From NCBI GenBank assembly GCA_004369085.1, contig ML210204.1:95073-159072 (forward strand): a stretch of 64,000 bases of DNA. The letters run 5' to 3'. The notes beneath the pieces were generated by a model. The model was not told where the DNA came from. It made no database searches and saw only the letters and a program-made list of their open reading frames with translations. Every line of letters starts with the position of its first letter. The stretch's first letter is position 1. Below are positions 47,924 to 58,716 of this stretch, piece after piece. The stretch comes from Coprinopsis marcescibilis. Its lineage: Eukaryota > Basidiomycota > Agaricomycetes > Agaricales > Psathyrellaceae. A program made the translations under genes and the position numbers.

Positions 47924-50727
47924 TCAATCGCTATCGCTATCACTGCTATCGCTATCACTTTCCTCATCATCATCCGTCCCACTCTCATCGCTATCCTCCT
48001 CGTCGTCTCTCCGCTTCTTGACCGTACCACCACGCATCGCTGCCATCTGGCCCGCTAGGGTATCCTCGTCAGGTTCAGAAATCTCATCTTCCGACACCTC
48101 ATCGTCCAAAGACAAATCCTCCACCTTGAGCTGCAAAAAAGGTCGCAAATCAACGAAAAATTCTTTACAGAACTGTACGGGAGAAAACGTACCTGGAGGT
48201 CCTTGACAGCATCCTCCCCGACATAGGTGTCGCTGACGACATAAAGTCTCCATGTGTACACACCAGTTTGCGGAGGTCCCTGGAACTGGATCTTGTACGC
48301 ACGGTAGTCCCGTTCCGACTCTCCGTCTGCATAGGGCACATCGGAGATACGGACAGGAGGAACGACGATTCGGTTTTGCTTCTCATCAGCGAGCACGAGC
48401 CACCATGTTGGCTTGCGTCCCTACAGAAATCTGTCAGCAACTGCCTTGCAAAATGGGGAGGCAGGGTCGAGACTTACACCAGGCCAGTAAGGCGCATGTG
48501 CATATCCAGGAGTCTTTTCCGAAGGAAGTTCTTCAGCCTCCTGCTTCGAAAGCAAGAACGCTTCGTCCTTCTCGTCGTTAATCTTGACAGCTTTCTTAGT
48601 CTCGTCGACGCTCAAATCCTTGGGCTCAACGTGGAATCCAGGTGGTGTTATCCGGAGCTTGACAAGGAGATAGACAATAGCCGAAGGAGTGACACTGCGC
48701 TCGCCAATAACTATTGCAAAGCAGTCAGTACCCCGTTGCGCGAAGGAATGAATAAACATCCACCTTTGAATGATGCATCAACAATTTCTACCCTGCCCCA
48801 CTTCGAGATGGCCTTTTTGACCTCGATGGAAGCCGGGTCCTCCTTGTCTTCAAGCACAGCCAAAACCTCGGAAATGTCTTTGGGTCTCGGCACCAAGCTA
48901 TCCACATCGGATTTGGCGAATCCAGGCAATTGTGTGAGCCTGACACGTGGTGGGGGATCTAAAGGAAGTGCTTGTGCAAGGTACGAATGCAGACGCATCG
49001 CGCCCAATGTCGGGATCAACCATGTACGAGCAATGAGGACGTTAAGGAGAGCGGAGAGGAGGAGAGGAGTCTGGAGAAGGATGCGGCGCTGTTCTAAAGT
49101 CGACGATTAGCGTACGCCCTGACCTCAAATAGAAGTGTCACAAACCTTCTTGCAAAGCGGGGTTTTCAATCTGTACTCGCGTAATGTGGGCAAAGATGAG
49201 GATGAGTGCGCGCAGTCTCAGAGGGTGGAGCTCTTTATCGTCGCCCCTCGACAGCTTCTTGACCTCTGCATACCGTGGGCCAGCTTTCTGAATAACAGCC
49301 TTCTCGATCTCAGCCATCTCATCATCAAAAGTGCTCTTGGGTCCTGGAATTTCCCACTGGTACGCCTTGCCCAGAGTGCTGACAACCTCATCGACCTTGG
49401 AAAATTCGTTTATGGATTTGAAGAATGCGGCGGCAGATTGGGCGTGAATACCGTCCTTGGTCCTCTGTCGGTTACCAAACCACCAGCGGCCCTGTTGACA
49501 GAAACAGTTATTAGAAGAGATTTCAATGGCAAGAATTCAAGGACGTACGACGACGAGAGGGAGTGCAAGACCAAACACGAGACCGTAGAAACCGAGAACC
49601 CAAATGTTGTTCTGACTCTCGACGATCCACTTGGGGAGGGCAATACCCATTGAGGTGGATTGGGGTCCATCAGGGTTGTTCCATTCGAGCCAGTTCTTGC
49701 GAATCTTCTCGTCGGTAAGCCTATGAAATAACCACGTGTCAGCGGGCACTGGAATAATGCTACGGTCCCCTTTGACCAATTTGACGATGACTGTTGCACG
49801 GTTGCAGCTGTCCCAGCGTTGGCGATTTCACTCGAGGGGGGCACACCATTCCCCAGACCCTCGTCACCCGACCCGGGCGTTCATTCGAGCGCCATAAGCG
49901 CACATTTCCGAGTACCTCGGTCTGAACTTCCGAGGGTGCATAAGCTCCTCGTGAATAACTTCGGCGTCTCAACTCCTCCACAACAAACGCCCCATCGAAT
50001 TGGTCAAGGATAGTAGAAAGTGGGAATCACATACGATTTATACGCCTTGGTGATTTGGACGAAATTGTCTTGGATAGCCTCGAGGGTCAATTCAGCTGTA
50101 GCCTTGACTTTGTCCGGATGGCTGGACAGTGAAAAGTGACGTGAGCATTTCGGTAGTAAGCATATGAAAAGGATCCTTACAATTCCTTTGAGAGCTTTTT
50201 GAAATGTGACTTGATCTCCTTCTCCGTGGCAGCCTACAAGACAGTCCCATGAGTACAGCTACAATATCAACCTTGCTACCACAACGCACCGATGTGATAC
50301 CCAGAATTTCAAAGGGATCGTACACCTTGTTGGTGACCTTGAGACTGGATGCTCTCCATGAAAGAACCCCGAATAGAATCCATCCTCCTGTGAGAAGACA
50401 TGTTCTAACAGAGTTGGCGACCGTCAGTAAGCCTCACAATCTAACTACCACATCACGCACTTGGTAGACAGTTTCGGCGACAACAATGATCCCTTCTCCC
50501 TCTGCCTAAGCTTCTCTCGCTGTCCAAGACAAGCGCTGCAGTCGCATCCCTGCTTTAGTGAGCCTAGACACCAGATATCATTATACGATCATCAAGTATG
50601 GAAGAAACAACTCACCTGAACGTTTGGGCAATGACGATAGTGTTACTGGAATCAAAATCAAGCCCAGAAATGTGACAAGAAAGTATGTGGCCATTACACC
50701 GGCCTCATCGTACTCGTAAGCGGCCAT
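47924..50727 (-). CDS. SEC63: ER translocation protein Sec63
   Basis: 661 residues in eleven exons: 50727-50616, 50563-50461, 50404-50290, 50233-50181, 50121-50035, 49720-49549, 49491-49146, 49093-48764, 48710-48478, 48420-48193 and 48130-47924. The length is almost that of yeast Sec63 (663). Order: first TM helix (MATYFLVTFLGLILIPV), cytosolic CDCSACLGQREK, second TM (TCLLTGGWILFGVLSW), lumenal J-domain from VYDPFEILGI with the HPD motif that stimulates Kar2/BiP ATPase, third TM (NNIWVLGFYGLVFGLALPLV), then the cytosolic Brl domain and an acidic Ser-Asp tail ending SDSDSSDSDSD. It works with Sec61 in post-translational import into the ER. Downstream it faces the UPRT gene. Confidence 0.94.
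47929..47968. repeat. Short repeat encoding the acidic Sec63 tail
   Basis: Imperfect CGCTATCACTGCTATCGC-type hexamer repeats on the + strand, which translate as alternating Ser and Asp on the minus strand. Confidence 0.6.
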
Positions 50728-51055
50728 GGCGGCTACAAGTGTGCGAGTTCGTCAGAGAACTCGTCTCAGAGTTTTATGTAGATGACGGGAGAACGAAACG
50801 TAGGTACGGCGCGAACACGTCGACCGGACTGAGCTGGCGGAAATTAGGGATCACGTGTCGCTCTCAATGCCGAGGATTTGAATTGATCCGGACTTGTTGC
50901 GAATCAAAGGAAATGCCAAATACCTTCGGCATCATCGGTTCTTTTGGAGAGTGCCTTCGCTCAAACCGAATTTTGCGTCAAACGCTAGATTGTATTACAA
51001 TTGGTATTGGTATATCCTCTGCTGCATCTTTTCTCTTGCTCCAAGTCCCACAAAC
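50728..51055. other. Intergenic region upstream of SEC63
   Basis: About 330 bp between the SEC63 start and the 3' end of the aldolase gene. Contains the SEC63 promoter; no distinct motif was identified. Confidence 0.4.
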
Positions 51056-52669
51056 CTACAGACGGTTGACGTTTCCAAGATCCTCGCAAGCCTCCTTCAC
51101 ACGTTGGGACAAGGCCTTTTCACCTTCACGAACCCAGACACGGGGGTCGTAGTACTGAAAATGAATGATTAGCTTAACTACCCCTGACGAATGGAGACCT
51201 ATCTTACCTTCTTGTTGGGCTTGTCAGCACCTTCGGGGTTACCAACCTGGGCCTTGAGGTAGTCGGCTTTCTTGTCCAGGAAGTCCTGCAGAATGAAGGA
51301 GTTGGCGTCATGGTACATGGCAATCATCAACGTGGAACATACCCGGACGCCAGCGAGGTAAGCAAACTGAGTATCAGTGTCGACGTTCATCTTGACAACA
51401 CCGTTCTTCACAGCAGTTGAGATCTCATCCTTTGTTGATCCAGACCCGCCGTGGAAGACCAAGTACCTACGGAATCATGATGTCAGCGCCATCGACAATA
51501 GACGGAAACTCTAACGCACAAAGGCTTGGTGTTCTTGGTCCCAATCTCCTTGACGGCGAATGCTTGGTGTTTCTCCAAAAGTTCAGGGTGGAGCTTGACG
51601 TTACCAGGCTTGTAGACACCGTGGACGTTACCAAAAGCAGCGGCAATGCTGAAGTTGGGCGAGATGGGGTGAAGGGCCTTGTAGACGTCATAGACATCCT
51701 CGGGTTGGGTGTAGAGAGCAGAGTTGTCAACATTGGTGTTGTCGACACCATCCTCTTCACCACCAGTGATGCCGATTTCCATCTCCAACCAGAGGCCGAT
51801 TGGCGCCATTCGCTTGAAGTACTTCACGCAGGTGGCGATGTTCTCTTCCTTCGGTTCCTCGGAAAGGTCAAGCATGTGGGAGGAGAATAGGGCCTCGCCG
51901 TGCTCCTTGAAGTAGGCCTCATTAGCCTCAAGCATGCCATCGAACCATGGAAGAAGCTTATGTGCGCAGTGATCGCTGTGGAGGACGACGGGCCTGAACA
52001 GTTACGGTCAGTACAGTCTGGCGTTCCTGTAAAGACTGTTTACTGACACGCCGTAAAGCTTGGCGACATTTCGGATGTGGAGGGCGGCACTGACGGCACC
52101 AGCAATGGAAGCCTGTTGCTTATCGTTGGCAATACCCTTGCCGGCGAAGAAAGCGGCTCCGCCCTGGGACACCTGAAGGATGATCGGCGATTTGATATCC
52201 CTGGACGAAGTCGGGACCAGTAAGCATGATGTCTTCTCGATGGTTCTCAGAACTCAAGATGACATACCGAGCAGCTTCGAGAACGGCGTTCGCGGTCGAG
52301 GTCGAAGTTACATTCTGATCCTGGCGTCAGCGAGCCCCTTCCAAGACTGCCCGATAACTGGCAACTCACGATGGCCTATTCGTCCAATCCACACCCTTGT
52401 TAAACGTCGCATCACCTCAAGTCAGAGCAACGCTTACAGGAATGGCAAACTATAATGGGACATTAGCCACATATTCGAACCAATACGTCGCCCTGTACGT
52501 ACCTGGTTCTCCTTAGCATAATCGAACAACTTTCGAACGTTGTCGCCAGTCAGAACGCCAGCCTACAGTACAGCGATCTCGCTCATCAGCAACTCAAGAG
52601 TCCATCTTATCGCGTCGACCATCGGTGTCAAGCATGACAACTTACAGGAACGACATCGAGTAAGCCCAT
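51056..52669 (-). CDS. FBA1: Fructose-bisphosphate aldolase, class II
   Basis: 358 residues (yeast Fba1: 359) in ten exons: 52669-52646, 52562-52503, 52449-52438, 52375-52370, 52314-52268, 52200-52048, 51993-51520, 51466-51343, 51285-51208 and 51154-51056. Two consecutive exons are tiny, 12 nt (FAIP) and 6 nt (AI), and both are needed to build the conserved FAIPAINVTS. The zinc enzyme cleaves fructose-1,6-bisphosphate in glycolysis, cytosolic. Marks: LHSDHCAHKLLPWFDGM with metal-binding His, EMEIGITGGEEDGVDN, KALHPISPNFSIAAAFGNVH, FHGGSGSTKDEI and a C-terminal YYDPRVWVREGEKAL. A longer in-frame N-terminal extension exists but has no match to the family. Confidence 0.95.
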
Positions 52670-53553
52670 TGCAAAATTCGGGTTGTTTTGGCGATCTAGA
52701 GGAGTGGGTGGTGGTAGTTCAGGAACAAGAGTAAGACTCTCGGCTTTATATTCTGAAGCAAATCGCCCCTCTTTGGCTGGGCTGGGCGGGAAATGATGGT
52801 TATCGATGTCATTACGAATCACGTGGGCGCCCCTTTCGGCGAGCCACTCGTCCAATGAAGTTGCCTGGAGCCCCGGAATGGGGAAATAAATCCGTTTTTC
52901 CACCCGGTTCGTCTCGGGTCTTGTTCAAAGGGCCACCGGAGTCTTGACGAGCCTGCCTTTGAGTCGTTGACTGGAGCACCTTCCTTGAAGTTTCGACTTG
53001 TTATCGCTAATAGACGCCGGGATCAGCACTCGACTGTCGGCCGAATAGAAAAATCTGGTGCAATCTGGTCTGTCAAAACGCCACCTGCGCAGCGCAGTTG
53101 TGGCCGAGAGACCTCGAGAGACTTGATTGGAAAGTCGGGAACATTAGGATGCGCTATGTAAGAGAACGCCAGGGGCTTTCAAAGGGTCGGGTCAAGACCT
53201 GGTGATATAAAATTCAGATATCCAGCATTTTGTGGAGAATGGCGTTACAGGGTCTATAGTACTCAAAGCTTAACCTGCCATTGCTCACATTCATCGTTTA
53301 GTGAAATCCCGCCCGACGGTTGACCCAGCTACCCTCGAGTCCGCCGGGACAGCATGCATCGTGACGCGTGACGGTTGGAGTATATTATTGCTCTTCGTCA
53401 CCCGTGTATTTGAAAGTCGTAGGCTTCTTTTCTGCTTCCTGTACAATGGATAACTCCAGGCCATTTGCAGAGACACTCGGGGATTGATTGCCGTAAGTTG
53501 CAGTGATCTGACACAAATATACATTCCGTCAGGGCAAACCATCCCAGATAGCT
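52670..53553. other. Intergenic region upstream of FBA1
   Basis: About 880 bp. The first few hundred bases hold the FBA1 promoter; the part near 53.3-53.55 kb is the remnant coding end of the NACHT gene beyond its premature stop (see findings). No separate gene is supported. Confidence 0.45.
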
Positions 53554-55827
53554 CTACGAGGCGATGAAACCCCCGCAGAAACTCACATCTCCGTTCGAAT
53601 CCATCAATGTTCGATAAGTCCTTCTAAGACGATCCAGGACTGTTTCTAGTCTTGCATCTCTTGGGTTGCGCCACTGTAAGATTGGATTTTCAAGCAAGCA
53701 TCACAGGGTCTGAACGAAGGTACTTACACCATTTACTAGAGTCTGCGAAAGCTCCTCAAAGGCAGCAGGAAAGTGCCAGCTGCAATACTCCAACACCAGT
53801 GCAGGCATAGCTAGGAGGTCGTCTTCGGAGGTACTACTAGGGTCCCTGGAAGCCAGGTGCAACTGACGATCGAGGTAGTATGCCGCAAAAGTATACACCT
53901 GACCTAGTCCTTGGTCCGCCGGCGCCTGGAGATAGTGCCATTCCAACAGGTGTTGGCAGCAGAGATCAGTAATATCTTGGATTATCTCAGACTTGGTCTG
54001 ATGGAACTTCCCTGATCTGGCAGGAGATCCAAGGTAATCCTCTAGACTTTTATGGTGAACCGTGATAGGCTTGTTACCGGAGGCGGGGACAAGTAGAAGC
54101 GAGTGCAGGTCGCATAAGATGGCGGCGGTAGTGCCCGGGGATAAAGAATAGAGTCCATCGAGGAGGTCGGGTGTGACATGAAAATGGGATGGAAAACCGC
54201 TGCCAAGGGGTGAAGTTCCCTGTTCAGAAGCTTTAGTAAGTGGTTGAAGTGATATGAGCGCCATTATGGCGTGCAGCAATCGTTCCATCAGCGACCCATA
54301 ATCTCCATCCATGGCTGCTGCGCTAAGAATCGCCGTGTATAGCTGGTCGAGGGAGGAGAAAGGGTTGGTAGGGTCCGTGGGAGTTGGTTGAATGAACTCG
54401 ACGGCGAATGCGAACGACTCCATCAGATTTCGGCGTGGGTTGCTGATAAACTTGACGAATGTTGAGGCGTATATGAATTGTCCTGAAGCTTTTTCGACCA
54501 CAGATGCGACATCTTTCCTTGAAGGCCAGTTGGGGGGTATTTTGTCTTTGGATGGATGGGTCGCACAAATGGAGAAGATCGAGTCAATGAGATAATCCTC
54601 GACGTCTGTGTCGCAGTCGTAATCTTCGAGCCGAATGCGATAGGTTATGTTCTTGACATCTGCACATTCGAATGTTGAACGAATATCGAACTCGGAGCGG
54701 CTAGCTATGATGATTCTGAATGGGAAGCTTGACTTTGTGAGCGCCGAAGCAAGGAGCTTGATAATACGAATTTGTTCTTCCGGGTTCCGGCATTCGTCGA
54801 GCCCGTCGATAATTATTGTCCTGGTTCGTCGATTGCATAGCTTCAGAAGTCGGGCTAAAAAGGAGTCCTTGGGAATCCAAGGACGATGGACTGACCATCT
54901 TGTGCCAGCGCGACGGAGAGGCACATGGATGAGGCGCTCGAATTGATGCTCTATCGGCTTTTTGAATATCGAAGTGTCTTTCGGAAGTTCCTTGGCAAGT
55001 TCCCTTTTGAAACCAGGGATGGACTCGCAGAACTGGCTTGATATCGTCGCAACGAACGGGTCGGCATTGTCAAGTCCATTGACGCGTGTCGAGAAGAAGT
55101 AGCATGCTGCAAGTGTGCCGTTCTCCGCGCATCGGTCCACCATTTCTCGTTGTATGCATGATTTCCCTCCACCGGCCGGTCCTGAGAGCCACAAAAGCTT
55201 CAGGAGTGCCAGCTCTGTCGTCGATGAAGCCCCTGCAGTGGCAGTCATGTCATGCTCCGACCATGTCATCATCGTCCCCAAGATCTCTTTTCGTGTTCCT
55301 TCTTTGCATCGAGGGGCATATGTAGAGGTTTTAGATTCCTTCGTCGCCTCGATGGCAATGTGTGTTTCTAGAAAGCCCATAGGATCTTTAGAGGCCACAG
55401 CCATTAGTATATCCCTAGGCTTCAGCTGGTCATAACAGAGATGGAGGACGTACCCATTGTCAACATGACATTGTTAGTAACATAATCTCGGCCGATGGCC
55501 TGCAGCGTCACATTGTTCAGTTGAACATTATTAGCATCGGATAGCACTGGGATGATTCGTTTTAACAGTTCTGTGGGCATCAAGTGGTTATGGCTTACCG
55601 TTTGTACTCCCTCTGGACCTCCTTTTGGATTCCTGAGCAATTTCAGTCGGTTCCCCCACAAAGTTTGTACCCATTGCTCGAGCGCCGACCGAGAGTGTAT
55701 GAATCGCGGATGGGGACTTGGAGGTCATGAGCGAGCCTGAGAGCTTGACCTTAGACCTCTCGGGGTCAGCGAAAGGCCTAGGCACGAATGGAGTACGAAC
55801 GACGATAGGCTTTAGCTCAGTGGTCAT
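53554..55827 (-). CDS. NACHT-type STAND NTPase 1
   Basis: 699 residues from exons 55827-55599, 55546-55454, 55385-53728 and 53673-53554. Order: an N-terminal block of about 76 residues without recognisable fold; a short Asn/Val-rich beta-helix-like stretch (LSDANNVQLNNVTLQAIGRD); a linker with YAPRCKEGTRKEIL; the P-loop GPAGGGKS at about 176-183; ACYFFSTRVNG; Walker B TIIIDGLDEC near 300; a sensor-like IIASRSEFDIRSTF; then a helical region with YASTFVKFISNPRRNLME and HHKSLEDYLGSPARSG. Such NTPases are fungal NLR-like switches, linked to non-self recognition and cell death in studied cases. No WD40, ankyrin or TPR repeats follow. The C-terminus looks cut short by a one-base shift. It lies 440 bp downstream of paralogue B on the same strand. 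Confidence 0.86.
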
Positions 55828-56266
55828 TTCTACACTGTAAATAGCTGTAAAGCTTACATTCCTGTGCTGTGGGATAAAGTTCTCAGGCCGAAGCCTGTCA
55901 ACCGCAACCTATCGAAAAGGGGTCCAATATCGAACCCCACTAGCCAGACATAACTCAAGAAATACCTCACTCTGAATGATTACGATTCGCGGTGTTTAGC
56001 GTCATGTATCGTGACACCGCGAGATTGTAAGCCATTCTGGGCGCCTATTTCCGCTCAAGCCAAACTTCTCAAAACGATAGACAATAAAGGACCGCAGCCT
56101 GCAGGACGAGTAACTTCAGATACAACTATATCTCAAGGAGTATACAATGTACAGTCATATGCGTAATGAGTACCGGACATTATCGACAACATCTTTATCC
56201 GAGGGGTATGAAACGCTGTATGTGTGTGTAAGCTAGCCGGAGCTGATGAGTTCAGGCTGTACGATG
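55828..56266. other. Short gap between paralogue B and NACHT 1
   Basis: 439 bp, containing the 3' region of paralogue B and the promoter of NACHT 1. Nothing else was recognised. Confidence 0.4.
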
Positions 56267-58456
56267 CTATCCAAGGGCAATTGGGTTCGAACGGGTTCCT
56301 CTGGTACTATAGAGTCCATTATCATCGCCGCCCTCGTCGTCTTCTTCGTCTTCATCTGAAGTGGGCAGGTCGCTCTCCTCTTCCGTCTCGTGTCGTAAGT
56401 CAGCAGCGAATCGACCCTTCTTGCGTTGAATAGGAGCCTTCTCAGATGACCTCGTGCGCTTTGTGCCTTTCTTTCGTGTACTCGATCCCGTTGGCTTGAA
56501 GATACCTTGCCCCCCGTCCCACCTCTCAGCCAATTCACGCTGGAATTTCTCATCGTATCCAACACACTTCATAATGAATACTGAAATTGTCTAATGCGTA
56601 GATAATGGTTAGCAACGGGCACTCAGTCTCGTACACCTGTGACGTGCTTACCACGTCGCCTCTAGCCATGCCCAGGGATATATCCTCCGGCGTTGCCTTC
56701 TTGCACAAGCCCTGGGCACAAATAAGATCAACCTCTTTCTCGGTTGGCTCTCTTCCATACATCTTGTAGGCATATACTATGCCACGGATTTCGCATCCCC
56801 AGCGCTCCTCGTAAAGTGCTTGAGACCAAGCATTTCGAACCTAGAATTGAATCGTCTGTTAGCAGCTGGCCACCACTACGGACGGAAAAAGATTTCACGT
56901 GCCTTGACCGGTTGCATCGACCATTCCTCTCGAGTTAGCGGCTTAGAATACTCAACATGATACTGCCCTTGATACTGCCAACGTGCTGGCTTGTCTTGAA
57001 CTCGAGTGATCACGCGCATCGGAGCATCAAAGTAATCGTATCCGCAGCTGTACCAGAGGCCAACATGACCTGGCATTTCCGGTGCCCGCGACTGAATATC
57101 GCCACAAAGGAACATGAAGTCATTTAACCCATGCTTTTTCAACATTTTCTGGGAAATGGTGGGGAAAACGCGGATTGGACTCCCTCCATAGATTCTGGAA
57201 ATAAATTTGTCGCGGCTGACCGCAACATCTCGTACTTCGTCCTCGATGGACACTTTGAATGGCTCCATGGAGTATCCGGCATCCTTGAAACGACTGATTA
57301 GGATGTCAGGGGTGAGTGTCATTTCTTCCTTCTTTGCCTTCGCCTTTATGTTCTCGATCGGCTACGAGCATGCCCAGATCAGTAGCAATATGGACAGCGC
57401 CACGCAAACATACCTTTCGTCCCGCCTCTATCGTTTTATAGTCTTCCTCCTGAAAGTCCAATCTCACCTGAGTCCAACCTACACAAGACTAGGGACGTCC
57501 CAAATAGAGTATGAACTTACATCGAAAGACAATATAATCTCCGGCGACAATTCCTTCACGCGAACCGCGGGCCGTCCTTGTCCCTGGGCGGCCAATTCGT
57601 AAATTCAACAGATGCAGCCGATCACTCAAAGATTTAAAATACCTTTAGGCTGACAGAATGATCCAACTGGAGAATGGTCTGAGGCACCAAAACAGACGAG
57701 TGCTTCTGTGCGTTCGTAGTATATTGCACCCGCGGTACGTGATTGGATAGGGCGCTTCCATTGCCATTTCCCTCTTCAGATTGGAGGGTAATTTCTGCTT
57801 TGACAAGAGTGTTTGTAACCTGTTTTTATAAGCAAGTCAATTAATCGGGACCCGAACTGAGCGAGACATTCAAAATACGAACTTTCGTGTTCAATGCTTC
57901 GGATTTAGCTTTTATGTGCTTACTATGAGTACTCTAATTGAGATTCAGAATGTGCATTGGATGAAATCTAGTTATTCACTCACAGAACTGGCCATGCGTT
58001 GCTCAACTTTCACGACTCCATCAGACCTGGACAATGTTTTCTGCGACACACGTTCATGCGACAATAGAGATGCGTTGTGTTCGTTTATGTTGTTGAAGAG
58101 TCCGTGTGGTTGACCATCCTCCAGCTTGACTGGGTCGAATGTCGATTCCCTCTTTCTTCGGCGACGAACTTGATCAAAGGTTGGGACCAAGACACAATCG
58201 AGGATTTGATTATCTTTATATTTACCGCTCTCTTCTTTGACCTGGGAATGAGAGTGAGAGCACTGTACCCAGCCTGACATGTATGACGCACAACAATCCC
58301 AGTCCGCAGAGTCTCTTGTCTCCGCTTGCTGCCAGCAAGAATTTTTGAACGATCGAGGTTGACTGGTTCACGTTTTGCTGGATTGACTACAGTTTTTTCA
58401 AAGACAGCAAGCTCAGGGACCAGCAGCTTAGCCCGCCAGCTATACGTAGAGCTCAT
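56267..58456 (-). CDS. Unknown-family paralogue B (possibly DUF6697)
   Basis: 579 residues in nine exons: 58456-58292, 58241-57984, 57933-57883, 57819-57643, 57583-57521, 57467-57414, 57361-56903, 56840-56652 and 56590-56267. The 56902-56841 intron fits only with a GC donor (AAG/GCACGT). The N-terminus SSTYSWRAKLLVPELAVF resembles paralogue C. The acidic linker has several psi-K-x-E motifs (VKEE, VKLE, VKVE, VKAE). The core has RIYGGSPIRVFP, LNDFMFL, MPGHVGLWYSCG, YQGQYHVEYSKPLTREEW, VRNAWSQALYEERWG and MARGDV. ISVFIMKCVGYDEKFQ follows, then a basic tail (RKKGTKRTRSS) and terminal GTRSNPIAL. No enzyme motif is seen; nuclear location is inferred from the basic tail only. Confidence 0.78.
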
Positions 58457-58716
58457 TTTGCGGGACCTAGAGCAATGGTGGAGTGGCCACTGAGGCAATA
58501 TTGGGAACGAGTCAACACGAATCGACTCGGAGTTGGTCGCTTTACGCCGGCGCCACAGCGGCAAGGCCGTCCAATTTTGATCCCGCGCGATCCGCTGTAT
58601 GTAGCTTTGTCCCATTTGAAGTGTTCTGGTATCTCGCTCCTCGATGACTTTCACGTAGTATTCATTGAAGCAAGGTATATATAAGTACTAAAGGATTTGA
58701 ACTTTGGGGGTGTATT

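Noticed and set aside
52670..52903. Longer N-terminus of the aldolase in an upstream in-frame extension
   Set aside because: The class II aldolase family starts at the MGLLDVVP-type sequence; the extension has no family similarity and would exceed the normal length.
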